Made by a program: the position numbers and the translations under genes. Shown here one piece after another: positions 1 to 8,316 of a DNA stretch of 39,406 bases (position 1 is the first letter of the stretch; every line of letters starts with the position of its first letter). The notes below the pieces were generated by a model that worked only from the letters and a program-made list of their open reading frames with translations, was not told where the DNA came from and searched no databases. The stretch comes from an uncultured Oscillospiraceae bacterium. Its GTDB lineage: Bacteria > Bacillota > Clostridia > Oscillospirales > Oscillospiraceae. Location of the stretch: contig CAKSWT010000021.1 in assembly GCA_934512135.1 (NCBI GenBank), positions 1-39,406 of the forward strand, written 5' to 3'.

Positions 1-1197
1 CTTATCCCATGTGTACTCTTCCGCTACACGTTTCTTGGCTCTCCGGCCCATCTCTGCAATTTCATCTGCACTCATTTGGTCTACCTTATCAATCAATTTC
101 GCAAGGCTGCCCGGTTTGCGGCTCCAATACAAAGCACAATCCTCTGCCACCTCTTTGTTGAACCCAACATCAACCAGTAAGTTCAAATCGGTACTTCCGA
201 GAGCTTCAATCAGCGAGGGGTTCGTACCGCCAACCGTGTGACCGTGGAAATACGCATAAGCATTCTCTCGAATCTTCTTGAGCAGTTCCTGATCGTAGAC
301 AGTTCCAACAAATTTGATTCTCTTATCGCTCTTAAAATGCAGTTTTTTCTCCAATTCACTCAGGAACTTATCATTCACATTAGTGATGATAGCAAAGTCT
401 TTCTCACTCTTGCTTTTCATAAACTCTCGGATCATAACTTCAAAAGAATTTTCCGGCACGAAACGACCGACAACAAGGTAATAGCCCTTCTTAGTCAATC
501 CTTTTTCTTTATACCAGCTCACCAGTTTTTCATCGTCGTCAGCCAGCTTGCTGAGCGCCAAATCCGCACCATACGCAATAAATGTAGTTTTCGGATTTCT
601 GCCCTCAGTACCTTTACCGTCATAGCACTCATGGATATACTTTTCGATATTCACAGAATCACAAATTGCAAGGTCACAGTACTTAACCATCATCTGCTCA
701 GAAATCTTCCAGTACTTCCGAATCGGTGCAGACCACTTAGCTCTCATCCATTCATGCCCATCTGGATTCAAGTACACAGTGCCGCCCAGTTTATGGATTT
801 CTCTGTAAAAGTGACCAGCGAAAGGCCCTATACGGCATGCCATTATGTAAACAATCGGATGAGGAATATGATTTTTCCTGATATGCTCGCAGCAAGCTTT
901 CAGCGCAGCGACGTCATAATAGATAGCCTGTGCAGGTCCAATCTGAGGAACATCAATTTTGAAGCAATGGGCATTGTGGAGTTCAAACTCGTGGTCATTG
1001 ATCTTTGTCACGCCATCAAACTTGCTCTCATCCATACAGCCATCACCATTGGCTTTACAGGCAACATGATATTTGATGTTCTCTTTATTCTGGTGATACT
1101 CCGTGAGCTTATAAACGAACGTTTCATAACCGCCATACGCTCCAAGACTTTTTGCACCAACTAGATATACATGCTGCACGTCTTTTTCTGAATTCAT
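1..1197 (-). CDS. DUF1972-type rhamnosyltransferase (GT4), 3' end outside window
   Basis: An open minus-strand frame of 399 codons with no stop before the left edge. The start reads MNSEKDVQHVYLVGA followed by LGAYGGYETFV at about residues 18-28, the N-terminal glycine-rich signature of DUF1972/WchF-Cps2T-type glycosyltransferases. The C-terminal half carries GTNPSLIEALGS at about residues 320-331, the GT4 nucleotide-sugar site with its acidic residue. Members of this family are retaining glycosyltransferases, often adding L-rhamnose to a lipid-linked sugar on the inner face of the membrane. That role fits the four dTDP-L-rhamnose genes just upstream. The ATG at 1197 is the first start after an in-frame stop at 1258-1260, with a GAGGA sequence about 11 bases upstream. 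Family assignment is fairly sure; rhamnose specificity is inferred from context. Confidence 0.8.
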   Translation of the reverse strand, partial: MNSEKDVQHVYLVGAKSLGAYGGYETFVYKLTEYHQNKENIKYHVACKANGDGCMDESKFDGVTKINDHEFELHNAHCFKIDVPQIGPAQAIYYDVAALKACCEHIRKNHIPHPIVYIMACRIGPFAGHFYREIHKLGGTVYLNPDGHEWMRAKWSAPIRKYWKISEQMMVKYCDLAICDSVNIEKYIHECYDGKGTEGRNPKTTFIAYGADLALSKLADDDEKLVSWYKEKGLTKKGYYLVVGRFVPENSFEVMIREFMKSKSEKDFAIITNVNDKFLSELEKKLHFKSDKRIKFVGTVYDQELLKKIRENAYAYFHGHTVGGTNPSLIEALGSTDLNLLVDVGFNKEVAEDCALYWSRKPGSLAKLIDKVDQMSADEIAEMGRRAKKRVAEEYTWDK

Positions 1198-1285
1198 TCC
1201 TCTATTCCATCCTCGCTCTTCATGTTTCTCTTCTATCTCAACGCCGTAAACCAGACCTCACTCCAGTTTTCAGCAGATTCTACCT

Positions 1286-1357
1286 CTATTTTTTAGTGCC
1301 TATTATCACTGCGGCACCCACGAGATACGCATGCTGCACTTTGTCATTGAACTGCAT
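1286..1357 (-). pseudogene. Truncated duplicate of the rhamnosyltransferase start
   Basis: A 23-codon reading frame begins MQFNDKVQHAYLVGA and then leaves the family after the alanine, ending at a stop at 1286-1288. Its first 15 residues match the start of the downstream gene (MNSEKDVQHVYLVGA), and the DNA similarity extends into the shared GGATGGAAT leader upstream of both starts. It therefore looks like a leftover 5' end of a paralogue or a partial duplication. No function is claimed. Confidence 0.55.
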
Positions 1358-1922
1358 TTTTCCATTCCATCCTCATTTTTATCGTTAACATCCCATTCGT
1401 TCTTTGAACAGAATGATTCCGTACCTTTTCTATGTCTTTATTCCAACCTCAATTCTGTCATTGCACGACAACAAGCCTGTATACAGATTGCAGCAGCAAT
1501 CTATACGCAGGCTTACCTTCGTACCTCCTTATTCTGTTTTCCGCTCTACCAGCTTTCGCTGCGATGGGTTAAGTATAGAGCGCAACCAGAAGCCATTAGC
1601 ACCTGAAGTCACGCTGGCCATAACGCACCATGACAGGCAGAAACAGGTTGAGATGAAAAGGTCAAGCCGCGTAAATCCGCATGAAATTAGGCTTTTCTCT
1701 GGTTGCCCATATTATTTCACCCTCCCTTTTAGTTGTAACAACACCCAGAACTCAAACACTCGATTTTGAGGCGTTTCATCCAGCGAAAATGGCGGATAGA
1801 CTCATTCCCCTATCCATTGGCTGTCACCCTATCCTCACCTATAGGTTCAAATCTCCGCATCTACCAGTTCCTTGATACACAGTTATCCACTCTATCAAAT
1901 CCAAAAATCCGTGTATATTCCC
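1358..1922. other. 565-base gene-poor stretch inside the polysaccharide locus
   Basis: No convincing gene fills the gap between rfbC and the glycosyltransferase remnant, although every neighbour in this locus is tightly packed. On the minus strand there are fragments only: a good ribosome site before an 8-codon frame (1687-1710), a 30-residue frame at 1529-1621, and an AAGGAGG at 1524-1530 with no start codon after it. A strong inverted repeat lies at 1474-1513. I read this as decayed or recombined sequence, possibly from a lost gene or mobile element. No promoter stands out. Confidence 0.5.
1474..1513. repeat. Inverted repeat (18-base arms, 4-base loop)
   Basis: Left arm 1474-1491 and right arm 1496-1513 pair at 15 of 18 positions around the loop AGCA. 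Neither side is followed by a T-run, so it is not a clear intrinsic terminator. It could be an RNA stem in the rhamnose operon transcript or the end of a lost element. Confidence 0.6.
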
Positions 1923-2555
1923 TTATCTCATCCAGCTGCACGGCAGCTGACCCTTAGGTGTCTGCTTTAGTATGGGCCAATTCTGGTCCTTCTCACTGAG
2001 TTTCAATTGGGTACCATCCGCCAAAGAGTATCCCTCTGCAGAAGCACACCCAGGATATTTCCCTTGGATTTCCGGCCACCTCACACCGATGTCAGGATCA
2101 TTCCAGGCCAAGCCGCCCTCGTCGTTGGGATGGTAAAAATCGTCGCACTTATAGCAGAACTCCGCAGTCTCGCTAAGCACCAGGAATCCATGGGCAAAGC
2201 CTTTGGGGATCAGGAACTGCTTCTTATTCTCCTCGGTCAGCAGCACGCCGTACCACTTTCCAAAGGTCTTGGAGTCAGACCGAAGATCCACTGCCACATC
2301 GTAGACGCTACCCCGAATGGCGCGGACCAGCTTCGTCTGAGGGTACTGCTTCTGGAAATGTAGACCCCGCAGCACACCTTTGGTGGACATAGACTGATTA
2401 TCCTGCACAAAGGAGATATCCAGCCCAGCTTCCGCCATATCCCGCTGGCTGTAGGTCTCCATAAAATATCCGCGGTCATCACCATGGACTGCAGGGGTGA
2501 TAACGCAAAGTCCCTCAATACCGCCCATGTTTTTCTCTACTGTGATCTGTCCCAT
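1923..2555 (-). CDS. rfbC: dTDP-4-dehydrorhamnose 3,5-epimerase
   Basis: RmlC epimerises dTDP-4-keto-6-deoxy-glucose at C3 and C5, the third step of dTDP-L-rhamnose synthesis in the cytosol. The 210-residue protein shows DDRGYFMETY (about 26-35), the catalytic-histidine motif RGLHFQ with His66, and the cupin core GSVYDVAVDLR (82-92) and IPKGFAHGF (116-124). Length is normal for the family, perhaps slightly long at the C-terminus. The ATG at 2555 is preferred because AAAGGAG lies about 10 bases upstream; an earlier in-frame start would run back into rfbD. It begins 2 bases after the rfbD stop, so the two are in one transcript. Confidence 0.95.
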   Translation of the reverse strand: MGQITVEKNMGGIEGLCVITPAVHGDDRGYFMETYSQRDMAEAGLDISFVQDNQSMSTKGVLRGLHFQKQYPQTKLVRAIRGSVYDVAVDLRSDSKTFGKWYGVLLTEENKKQFLIPKGFAHGFLVLSETAEFCYKCDDFYHPNDEGGLAWNDPDIGVRWPEIQGKYPGCASAEGYSLADGTQLKLSEKDQNWPILKQTPKGQLPCSWMR

Positions 2556-2557
2556 GA

Positions 2558-3472
2558 TTACGCCTCGATCTCCTTTATGTATCGCTCCAGCGCATCTTTC
2601 CAATCCGGAAGGCGCTGGAAGCCCATATCACTGAGCTTCTTCTTCTCCAAGCGGCTGTTAAAGGGCCGTGCTGCCTTGGACACACCATATTCCTCTGTGG
2701 TCACAGGGATCACATTGGTGGAATAGCCCGCCTGATGGAAGATCTCACAGGCGAAGTCATACCAGGAGATATAGCCGCCCTCATTGGTAGCGTGGTAATA
2801 GCCATATTTATCGGTCTCGATCATATCCACCAGCAGCCGTGCCAGATCAAAGGTATAGGTGGGCGTGCCGATCTGATCCCTTACCACCCGCAGGGTATCA
2901 TGGGCCTTGCCCAGATTCAGCATGGTCTTGATGAAGTTCTTGCCATTGACACCAAACACCCAGGCGATCCGTACAATGAAATACTGTTCCAGGATCTCAG
3001 AAACTGCCAGCTCACCGGCCAGCTTGGACTTGCCGTAGACATTCAGCGGCGCATAGTCCTTGCAGTCCGGATCCCAGGGCGTTTCTCCCTGGCCATTGAA
3101 CACATAGTCCGTGCTGAGGTACAGGAGCTTTGCGCCAGCAGCCTTGCAGGCACCGGCAATATGCCGGGTGCCGCCCTCATTGATAGCGAAGACCTTCTGA
3201 TAGTTTTCCGGCTCCTCCGCCGCATCTACAGCCGTCCAGGCTGCGCAATGCACCACCGCATCAGGGCGTAGTTCTGCGATTGTCTTGGCTACAGCTGCTT
3301 CATCGGTGATATTCAGCTGCACATAGGGAAGTCCGGTCACTGCCGTGCCGTCCTGGGTTCCCGCATAGGCCGGTGTGATATCCGTGCCCACAGCTGTATG
3401 TCCAGTTTTGGCCAAGCGATTCATGACGTCGTGGCCCAACTGACCGTTGACACCCGTTACAAAAACCTTCAC
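2558..3472 (-). CDS. rfbD: dTDP-4-dehydrorhamnose reductase
   Basis: RmlD is the NAD(P)H-dependent reductase that makes dTDP-L-rhamnose in the last step of the pathway. The 304-residue protein has the Rossmann motif GVNGQLG (7-13), STDYVF (120-125) and the short-chain dehydrogenase pair YGKSK with Tyr146 and Lys150. It starts with GTG; GAGGGGGAG lies upstream. It follows rfbB by 12 bases and precedes rfbC by 2 bases, so it is inside the rhamnose operon. Nothing unusual is seen. Confidence 0.95.
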   Translation of the reverse strand: MKVFVTGVNGQLGHDVMNRLAKTGHTAVGTDITPAYAGTQDGTAVTGLPYVQLNITDEAAVAKTIAELRPDAVVHCAAWTAVDAAEEPENYQKVFAINEGGTRHIAGACKAAGAKLLYLSTDYVFNGQGETPWDPDCKDYAPLNVYGKSKLAGELAVSEILEQYFIVRIAWVFGVNGKNFIKTMLNLGKAHDTLRVVRDQIGTPTYTFDLARLLVDMIETDKYGYYHATNEGGYISWYDFACEIFHQAGYSTNVIPVTTEEYGVSKAARPFNSRLEKKKLSDMGFQRLPDWKDALERYIKEIEA

Positions 3473-3484
3473 TTCCGCTCCCCC

Positions 3485-4504
3485 TCAGCGATTTCCATAC
3501 ATCTTCTCATAATAGTTCTGGTACTCACCAGAGATAATGTTCTCCCACCAGGTTCGGTTGTCTAGATACCATTCGATGGTCTTCTTAATGCCGTCCTCGA
3601 ACTTCGTCTCAGGCATCCACCCCAGCTCCCGATGGATTTTGGTGGGATCAATGGCATATCGCATATCATGGCCCTTACGGTCACCAACATGGGTAATCAG
3701 GCTCTCCGGCTTGCCCAGTTCTTTGCAGATGATCTTCACAATCTCGATGTTCTGCTTCTCATTGTGGCCGCCCACATTGTAGACTTCACCAACACGACCC
3801 TTGTGGATAATCAAATCAATGGCCTTGCAATGGTCCTCCACATACAGCCAATCCCGAACATTCAACCCCTCGCCGTATACTGGCAGAGGCTTATCATTTA
3901 ACGCATTGGCAATCATCAGCGGAATCAGCTTCTCCGGGAAGTGATACGGGCCATAGTTGTTGGAGCAACGAGAAATGGTCACAGGCAGACCGTAAGTGCG
4001 ATGGTAAGCCAGGACCAACAGATCAGCGGCAGCCTTGGAGCTGCTGTACGGAGAGCTGGTGTGGATCGGAGTTTCTTCAGTGAAAAACAGGTCCGGCCGG
4101 TCTAGCGGAAGGTCCCCATACACCTCATCGGTAGAAACCTGGTGGTAACGCCGGATACCATACTTGCGGCAAGCATCCATCAGAACACTGGTGCCAATGA
4201 TATTGGTCTGGAGGAAGATACCCGGATCTTCGATGGAGCGATCAACATGGGATTCTGCTGCAAAGTTGACCACGATGTCCGGATGCTCTTCCTCAAAGAG
4301 CTTGTACACCGCCTCCCGATCACAAATATCCGCCTTCATAAATCGGAAATTCGGCCGGTCCATTACCCCTTCCAGTGTAGAAAGGTTCCCCGCATAAGTC
4401 AGCTTATCCAAGCAGACAATACGGTATCCCGGATATTTTCCCAGCATATAGAACACAAAGTTGGAACCGATAAAGCCGGCGCCACCAGTTACAATGATGG
4501 TCAT
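3485..4504 (-). CDS. rfbB: dTDP-glucose 4,6-dehydratase
   Basis: RmlB converts dTDP-glucose to dTDP-4-keto-6-deoxyglucose using bound NAD+. The 339-residue extended short-chain dehydrogenase has GGAGFIGSNF (7-16), the family-specific catalytic STDEVYG with Thr125-Asp126-Glu127, and YSSSK with Tyr153 and Lys157. The C-terminal substrate-binding part includes NVRDWLYVEDH. The ATG at 4504 follows GGAGGAG by a normal distance. Length is typical. It lies 16 bases after rfbA. Confidence 0.96.
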   Translation of the reverse strand: MTIIVTGGAGFIGSNFVFYMLGKYPGYRIVCLDKLTYAGNLSTLEGVMDRPNFRFMKADICDREAVYKLFEEEHPDIVVNFAAESHVDRSIEDPGIFLQTNIIGTSVLMDACRKYGIRRYHQVSTDEVYGDLPLDRPDLFFTEETPIHTSSPYSSSKAAADLLVLAYHRTYGLPVTISRCSNNYGPYHFPEKLIPLMIANALNDKPLPVYGEGLNVRDWLYVEDHCKAIDLIIHKGRVGEVYNVGGHNEKQNIEIVKIICKELGKPESLITHVGDRKGHDMRYAIDPTKIHRELGWMPETKFEDGIKKTIEWYLDNRTWWENIISGEYQNYYEKMYGNR

Positions 4505-4520
4505 AATTAACTCCTCCGAT

Positions 4521-5420
4521 TTAGTGTAGCGTATCTATATATTTGTCGCTGAGCACATCCAGCAGATACTGCCCGTACTGATTCTTTTTTAGGGTCTCAT
4601 AGACCTTCATTACCTCGTCCCGTCCAATCCAGCCGTTGAGATATGCAATCTCCTCCAGACAGGCAATTTTACGGTGCTGGTGTGTTTCCACCGTTTTGAC
4701 GAAATTGGTGGCATCCGCCAGGCTTTCATGGGTACCAGTATCCAGCCATGTATATCCCTGGCCTAGCAGCTCCACATTCAGTTCGCCCTTTTCCAGGTAA
4801 ATTCGGTTCAAATCCGTGATCTCCAATTCCCCTCGGGCGGAGGGTCTTAGGCCTTTGGCATACTCCACCACACGGTTGTCATAGAAATACAATCCCGTGA
4901 CACAGTAGTTGCTTCGAGGGCATTTAGGTTTCTCCTCTATGGAAACCGCACGGCCCTGCTGATCAAATTCCACAATACCAAAGCGCTCCGGGTCATCCAC
5001 ATAATACCCAAACACTGTGGCGCCTCTTTTTTCTTCTGCATTTCTCACCGCCCGAAGGAGCCGCTCCTTGAGTCCATACCCCACAAAAATATTGTCTCCC
5101 AGCACCATCGCCGCAGAATCGTCGCCGATAAACTCCTCCCCTATAACAAATGCCTGAGCCAGGCCGTCCGGGGAGGGCTGCACTGCATAGCTCAGGTTCA
5201 CGCCAAACTGATGCCCATCCCCCAACAGCTCCTGAAAGCGAGGCGTATCCTGGGGGGTGGATATAATTAGAATATCCCTTATTTCTGCATTCATCAACAC
5301 ACTCATGGGATAGTAAATCATCGGTTTATCATAGACAGGCAATAGCTGTTTTGATGTCACCATGGTCAACGGATACAGGCGGGTACCAGAGCCGCCTGCC
5401 AAGATAATCCCCTTCAACAC
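4521..5420 (-). CDS. rfbA: Glucose-1-phosphate thymidylyltransferase
   Basis: RmlA joins glucose-1-phosphate and dTTP to make dTDP-glucose, the entry step of the rhamnose pathway. The 299-residue protein begins with the nucleotidyltransferase loop AGGSGTRLYPLT (8-19) and has the metal-site LGDN (107-110), EEKPKCPRS and TWLDTGTHESL. The frame starts with GTG, 5 bases after GGAGG; a TTG one codon later is an alternative start with better spacing. It is the first of the four rhamnose genes, 32 bases after the Wzz-like second half. Confidence 0.96.
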   Translation of the reverse strand: MLKGIILAGGSGTRLYPLTMVTSKQLLPVYDKPMIYYPMSVLMNAEIRDILIISTPQDTPRFQELLGDGHQFGVNLSYAVQPSPDGLAQAFVIGEEFIGDDSAAMVLGDNIFVGYGLKERLLRAVRNAEEKRGATVFGYYVDDPERFGIVEFDQQGRAVSIEEKPKCPRSNYCVTGLYFYDNRVVEYAKGLRPSARGELEITDLNRIYLEKGELNVELLGQGYTWLDTGTHESLADATNFVKTVETHQHRKIACLEEIAYLNGWIGRDEVMKVYETLKKNQYGQYLLDVLSDKYIDTLH

Positions 5421-5452
5421 ACATACCTCCAGCTGATTTTTTCATCCATCCA

Positions 5453-5995
5453 TCATTCCAGCACGATACCGCCGAGTACCGGGACGCCGCATCTCTCACA
5501 CAACTCCTTTTCCCGACCGATCATCTCATACCTGGATACGTCAATCTGCTCTACCAGAATCACTGCATCCACATTGGGCACCACCGCAACTGACGTCACA
5601 TCGTATGCAATGGAGGTACCAATTTTGCAGTCCAGCCCTTTTTTTCTGAGGCATTCCGCAATCGTATTCGTCATTGTCAAGCAGCGGTCCGTGCTGGAGT
5701 CTCCAGTCAAAAACACACTGCGCTTCTCCTGCTGCTCCATCAACACCCCGACATTGGCAGCAATCAGTTCGATCTGTTGCTGGTTCGTATAGGCATCATA
5801 GGGTCTCTGAAACCATTTTGCCCGTTTTTCTTCCCCCGAAATGCAGCCAACCACCGGCAGTTCGAACATCTCCGGAAGATCTCCGCTAACACGGAGCCTG
5901 CTTGATATGATGTAACGCAGCGCAGTCCAGCCGCACCCCACAGCAAGTCCCAGGAACAGGCCGATGAATATAAACTTCACGCTAATCAATTCCAT
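5453..5995 (-). CDS. Wzz/BY-kinase-like protein, C-terminal half (TM2 plus degenerate kinase domain)
   Basis: The 180-residue protein opens with one membrane helix (about 7-30, FIFIGLFLGLAVGCGW) and then a cytosolic domain laid out like a capsular tyrosine kinase: a strand SVFLTG (about 95-100) where the Walker A loop should be, but the loop reads GDSSTDRC and lacks the GKS/T lysine. It is therefore probably not an active ATPase or kinase. The preceding gene supplies the first helix and the extracellular part, so the two together make the layout TM1-outside-TM2-cytosol of a polysaccharide co-polymerase. Its ATG touches the upstream stop (TGAATG) and is in the same frame; GGGAGG sits just before it. 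Role in chain-length control is inferred. Confidence 0.7.
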   Translation of the reverse strand: MELISVKFIFIGLFLGLAVGCGWTALRYIISSRLRVSGDLPEMFELPVVGCISGEEKRAKWFQRPYDAYTNQQQIELIAANVGVLMEQQEKRSVFLTGDSSTDRCLTMTNTIAECLRKKGLDCKIGTSIAYDVTSVAVVPNVDAVILVEQIDVSRYEMIGREKELCERCGVPVLGGIVLE

Positions 5996-6892
5996 TCAGC
6001 CTCCCTGCTGTACATTGGATTCGTCCAGTTCACGAATCAGTGCACTGTAGTATGCATTCTGTCCCTCACTAAAGCTCCCATTTAACCCATTTCCACGGTC
6101 TCGGGCTGCCATCAATTCGCTACGAATCCCGTTTTGGGTGTCCTGTACCCCACGATTGACCCCCAAGTACAAATTCTTTTGTACCTGGCTCACATCAAAT
6201 TCGCCGAAAGCGTTCCGAAAGTTTTCTTTTGCGGCATCAAGCTGCTCCTCCGCAACCTCCACCAATTGGTCCCGTGTCTTTGTGTCTGCCGCAACAATCC
6301 TTACGGTCATCACTCCACCGCCGCTGTTCTCCACGCTCATAAAGTAGCCAAGGTCCGGGGCATCTTCCCGCTCTCCCAAAACCTTTGCAATCTTCCCTTT
6401 CGTCTCAGCGCTGGCAAACCACTGTGCATACTGCTGGATAATCGCGTCCCGCGTGCCTCTTGCCTCTGTTGTTGGAATCTCTGCAACGTAATGATCGTCA
6501 ATATAATATGCTAGGGTGCAATACGCTGTATTCTGGGGATCAATCTGCATATAGGCCGAGCTCACATAGTCATTCAAATAATTCTGATACTGTGTTCTGT
6601 AGGCACAGTAGACTGCAAAGGTCTCATCCACAACAGACGCGTCCTGCTCCGTAAGTTTTTTTCGATACTCTGCCGCACTCAAAATAACTGGCGCTTCGCT
6701 CTCCTCTGCCGGTGCCTCTTCCGTCACTTCCTCCGAAGGCTCCGTCTCATCATCGGCGTGCCGAGCTTGGTATACTCCATAGAAATTCATGACAACCGCA
6801 CCGACCACCATGCAAACCAGCAGCATTTTCCACCGTCGGCAACAGCGCCAAAGCAGGTCCTTCAAATCAATCGTGCTATCTTCCGTATTCAC
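5996..6892 (-). CDS. Wzz-like chain-length determinant, N-terminal half
   Basis: The 298-residue protein has a short cytosolic start (DSTIDLKDLLWRCCRRW), a membrane helix at about residues 22-42 and then a long, largely helical extracellular region with an acidic segment (SEEVTEEAPAEESEAP). This is the usual start of Wzz/polysaccharide co-polymerases, which set the length of exported glycans. It has no second membrane helix; that helix begins the next gene, in the same frame, right after a TGA. The start is GTG with AAGGAG 7 bases upstream. Length and order fit a co-polymerase cut in two just before TM2. Confidence 0.75.
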   Translation of the reverse strand: MNTEDSTIDLKDLLWRCCRRWKMLLVCMVVGAVVMNFYGVYQARHADDETEPSEEVTEEAPAEESEAPVILSAAEYRKKLTEQDASVVDETFAVYCAYRTQYQNYLNDYVSSAYMQIDPQNTAYCTLAYYIDDHYVAEIPTTEARGTRDAIIQQYAQWFASAETKGKIAKVLGEREDAPDLGYFMSVENSGGGVMTVRIVAADTKTRDQLVEVAEEQLDAAKENFRNAFGEFDVSQVQKNLYLGVNRGVQDTQNGIRSELMAARDRGNGLNGSFSEGQNAYYSALIRELDESNVQQGG

Positions 6893-6916
6893 TAAAAAAC
6901 TCCTTTTCCGTATAGA

Positions 6917-7579
6917 TTACTCTGCGCCTTTTCTTGTGATAACAGCACCAATGGTTTTCAACATGATTTTCAGATCTGTCCACGGGCCCCTTTCTCGGAT
7001 GTACTGTAAATCCATTTCCACCCACTGGTCAAAGTCCTTGATTAAATTTCGTCCCATACACTCGTGATAGCAGGCCAGCCCTGCCTTTACGTCCAGTCGA
7101 TGCATCTGATATGCATTATACTGCGCAACCTCCCTTGGCAGGGGAGGTCTCGGTCCGATAATGGACATGTCTCCCTTTAACACATTGACTAGTTGCGGCA
7201 GCTCATCCAAGCTGGTGTGCCGAATAAAGTGCCCCACCTTTGTAATTCTCGGATCGTCCTTCATCTTGAAGGCCGGGCCGGACATTTCATTGAAGCACTG
7301 GACCTTATGAAGCCGTGCCTCGGCATCCATACACATAGAGCGGAATTTATACATCCGAAACTCTTTCCCATTCTTCGTGCATCGGTTCTGGGCAAAAATC
7401 ACATCGCCCCCATCCTGGGCCTTTACCGCAATGGCCACAATCAGGAGCACCGGGCTTAAAACCACCAATGCGCAGAGCGATGCAACGATATCAAACAGTC
7501 GCTTGGTAAACTCGTACCCAAGTCTTCTCTTCTCATTCACCACTTTGCTTGACGACTCCATGTACTCTTCACAATCCAT
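6917..7579 (-). CDS. Priming sugar-1-phosphate transferase (bacterial sugar transferase)
   Basis: This 220-residue protein belongs to the polyprenyl-phosphate hexose-1-phosphate transferase family, which starts a polysaccharide repeat by placing a sugar phosphate on undecaprenyl phosphate. It has a membrane or re-entrant helix at about 28-52, then VIFAQNR (60-66), KFRSM (78-82), the catalytic Asp125-Glu126 in TSLDELPQ and IGPRPPL (141-147). It lacks the large N-terminal membrane domain, so it is of the short type. The ATG at 7579 is chosen over a TTG that sits directly after a stop at 7622. It is the first gene after the locus promoter. The sugar used cannot be told from the sequence. Confidence 0.9.
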   Translation of the reverse strand: MDCEEYMESSSKVVNEKRRLGYEFTKRLFDIVASLCALVVLSPVLLIVAIAVKAQDGGDVIFAQNRCTKNGKEFRMYKFRSMCMDAEARLHKVQCFNEMSGPAFKMKDDPRITKVGHFIRHTSLDELPQLVNVLKGDMSIIGPRPPLPREVAQYNAYQMHRLDVKAGLACYHECMGRNLIKDFDQWVEMDLQYIRERGPWTDLKIMLKTIGAVITRKGAE

Positions 7580-7768
7580 TCCACACAAACCCTTTTCATT
7601 GTTTTCCGTAGACCGGCACAACTACCCAGGCTTGTCTACTTTTTCTCTCATCCAATCCAAGTTGGAACGACAGCGTCTCCGTAACCGCATCTGCGGTCCG
7701 TTTCCTGGAGCATTCTCTCTGGTATCGCAGAACCACATTCGTCCTGTTTCGGTCCCCCGCAGAGAACT
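7580..7768 (-). promoter_or_regulatory. Long 5' leader of the polysaccharide operon
   Basis: About 190 bases separate the predicted transcription start (about 7768) from the first gene. The leader contains a perfect short hairpin, ACCGC-ATCT-GCGGT (plus strand 7684-7697), but no T-run behind it. A 74-codon frame spans most of it but resembles nothing and has no ribosome site. Such leaders in capsule operons can bind processive antitermination factors; that is only a possibility here. Confidence 0.4.
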
Positions 7769-7774
7769 TGTGCC

Positions 7775-7803
7775 ATTATACAATAATTGCAAGTACATTG
7801 CAA
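7775..7803 (-). promoter_or_regulatory. Sigma-A-type promoter of the polysaccharide operon
   Basis: On the minus strand a -35 TTGCAA (7798-7803) and a perfect -10 TATAAT (7775-7780) are separated by exactly 17 bases. The start of transcription would fall near 7768. It is the nearest strong promoter to the sugar transferase. Confidence 0.75.
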
Positions 7804-8031
7804 TATGCACTCTCGCTAAAAGAATGGGTACCCAGGAAAAAATCACAGGCTACCACACACAATGCGCACCAGTTCTCCGCTTGATGTGGAGCCTCTGATT
7901 TCGTCTCTACGCAGCATTTCGGTATTTTCCCACGGCAAGATCTTGTCAGCTGAATGTGCATTACGCCATGTTATCGTAGGTCATGCAAGCCTGTCGAGGG
8001 GGATTCCCATTTCGCGCCCCATTTCGCTATT

Positions 8032-8060
8032 ATTCTATCATTCTCTCCCCAAACAGTCAA
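8032..8060 (-). promoter_or_regulatory. Second upstream promoter of the polysaccharide locus
   Basis: On the minus strand TTGACT (8055-8060) and TAGAAT (8032-8037) are 17 bases apart, each one base from consensus. No gene lies between it and the promoter at 7775-7803, so it either makes a longer leader or a small RNA. Confidence 0.6.
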
Positions 8061-8194
8061 CCTCTCAGTTGGAATTTATGACAATTCAATCCATAATTTC
8101 ATTTCCGTGTATTCTTGCGTCTGACCCAGAGCCTGTGAAAAACACAAACGCCCAGAATCCCTTTTCGCTCCATGGATTCCACCATAGATAAGTA

Positions 8195-8222
8195 GCCGCC
8201 GATTTCCTATGAAATCAGCGAC
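8195..8222. repeat. Inverted repeat next to the IS remnant
   Basis: Arms 8195-8206 and 8211-8222 flank the loop CTAT. As minus-strand RNA the 12-base stem is fully paired with two G-U pairs. No T-run follows, so it is not a typical terminator. It marks the border between the polysaccharide locus and the transposase remnant. Confidence 0.55.
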
Positions 8223-8316
8223 AATTTGATGATATGTTGTGAATTACCCGTTTGACTGTACTTTGAATACAATGCTCCCGTAATTTCAGACCTCAGCTCG
8301 AAAAAACATCGTGAAC

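Noticed and set aside
1788..1865. A tRNA-like 3' end (GGTTCAAATC followed by CATCTACCA)
   Set aside because: The T-stem and anticodon arm do not pair and no proper acceptor stem can be drawn, so it is at most a chance match or a decayed fragment.
7622..7846. A 74-codon minus-strand frame upstream of the sugar transferase
   Set aside because: It would begin upstream of the strong promoter, has no ribosome site and no likeness to any family; the stretch is better read as leader RNA.
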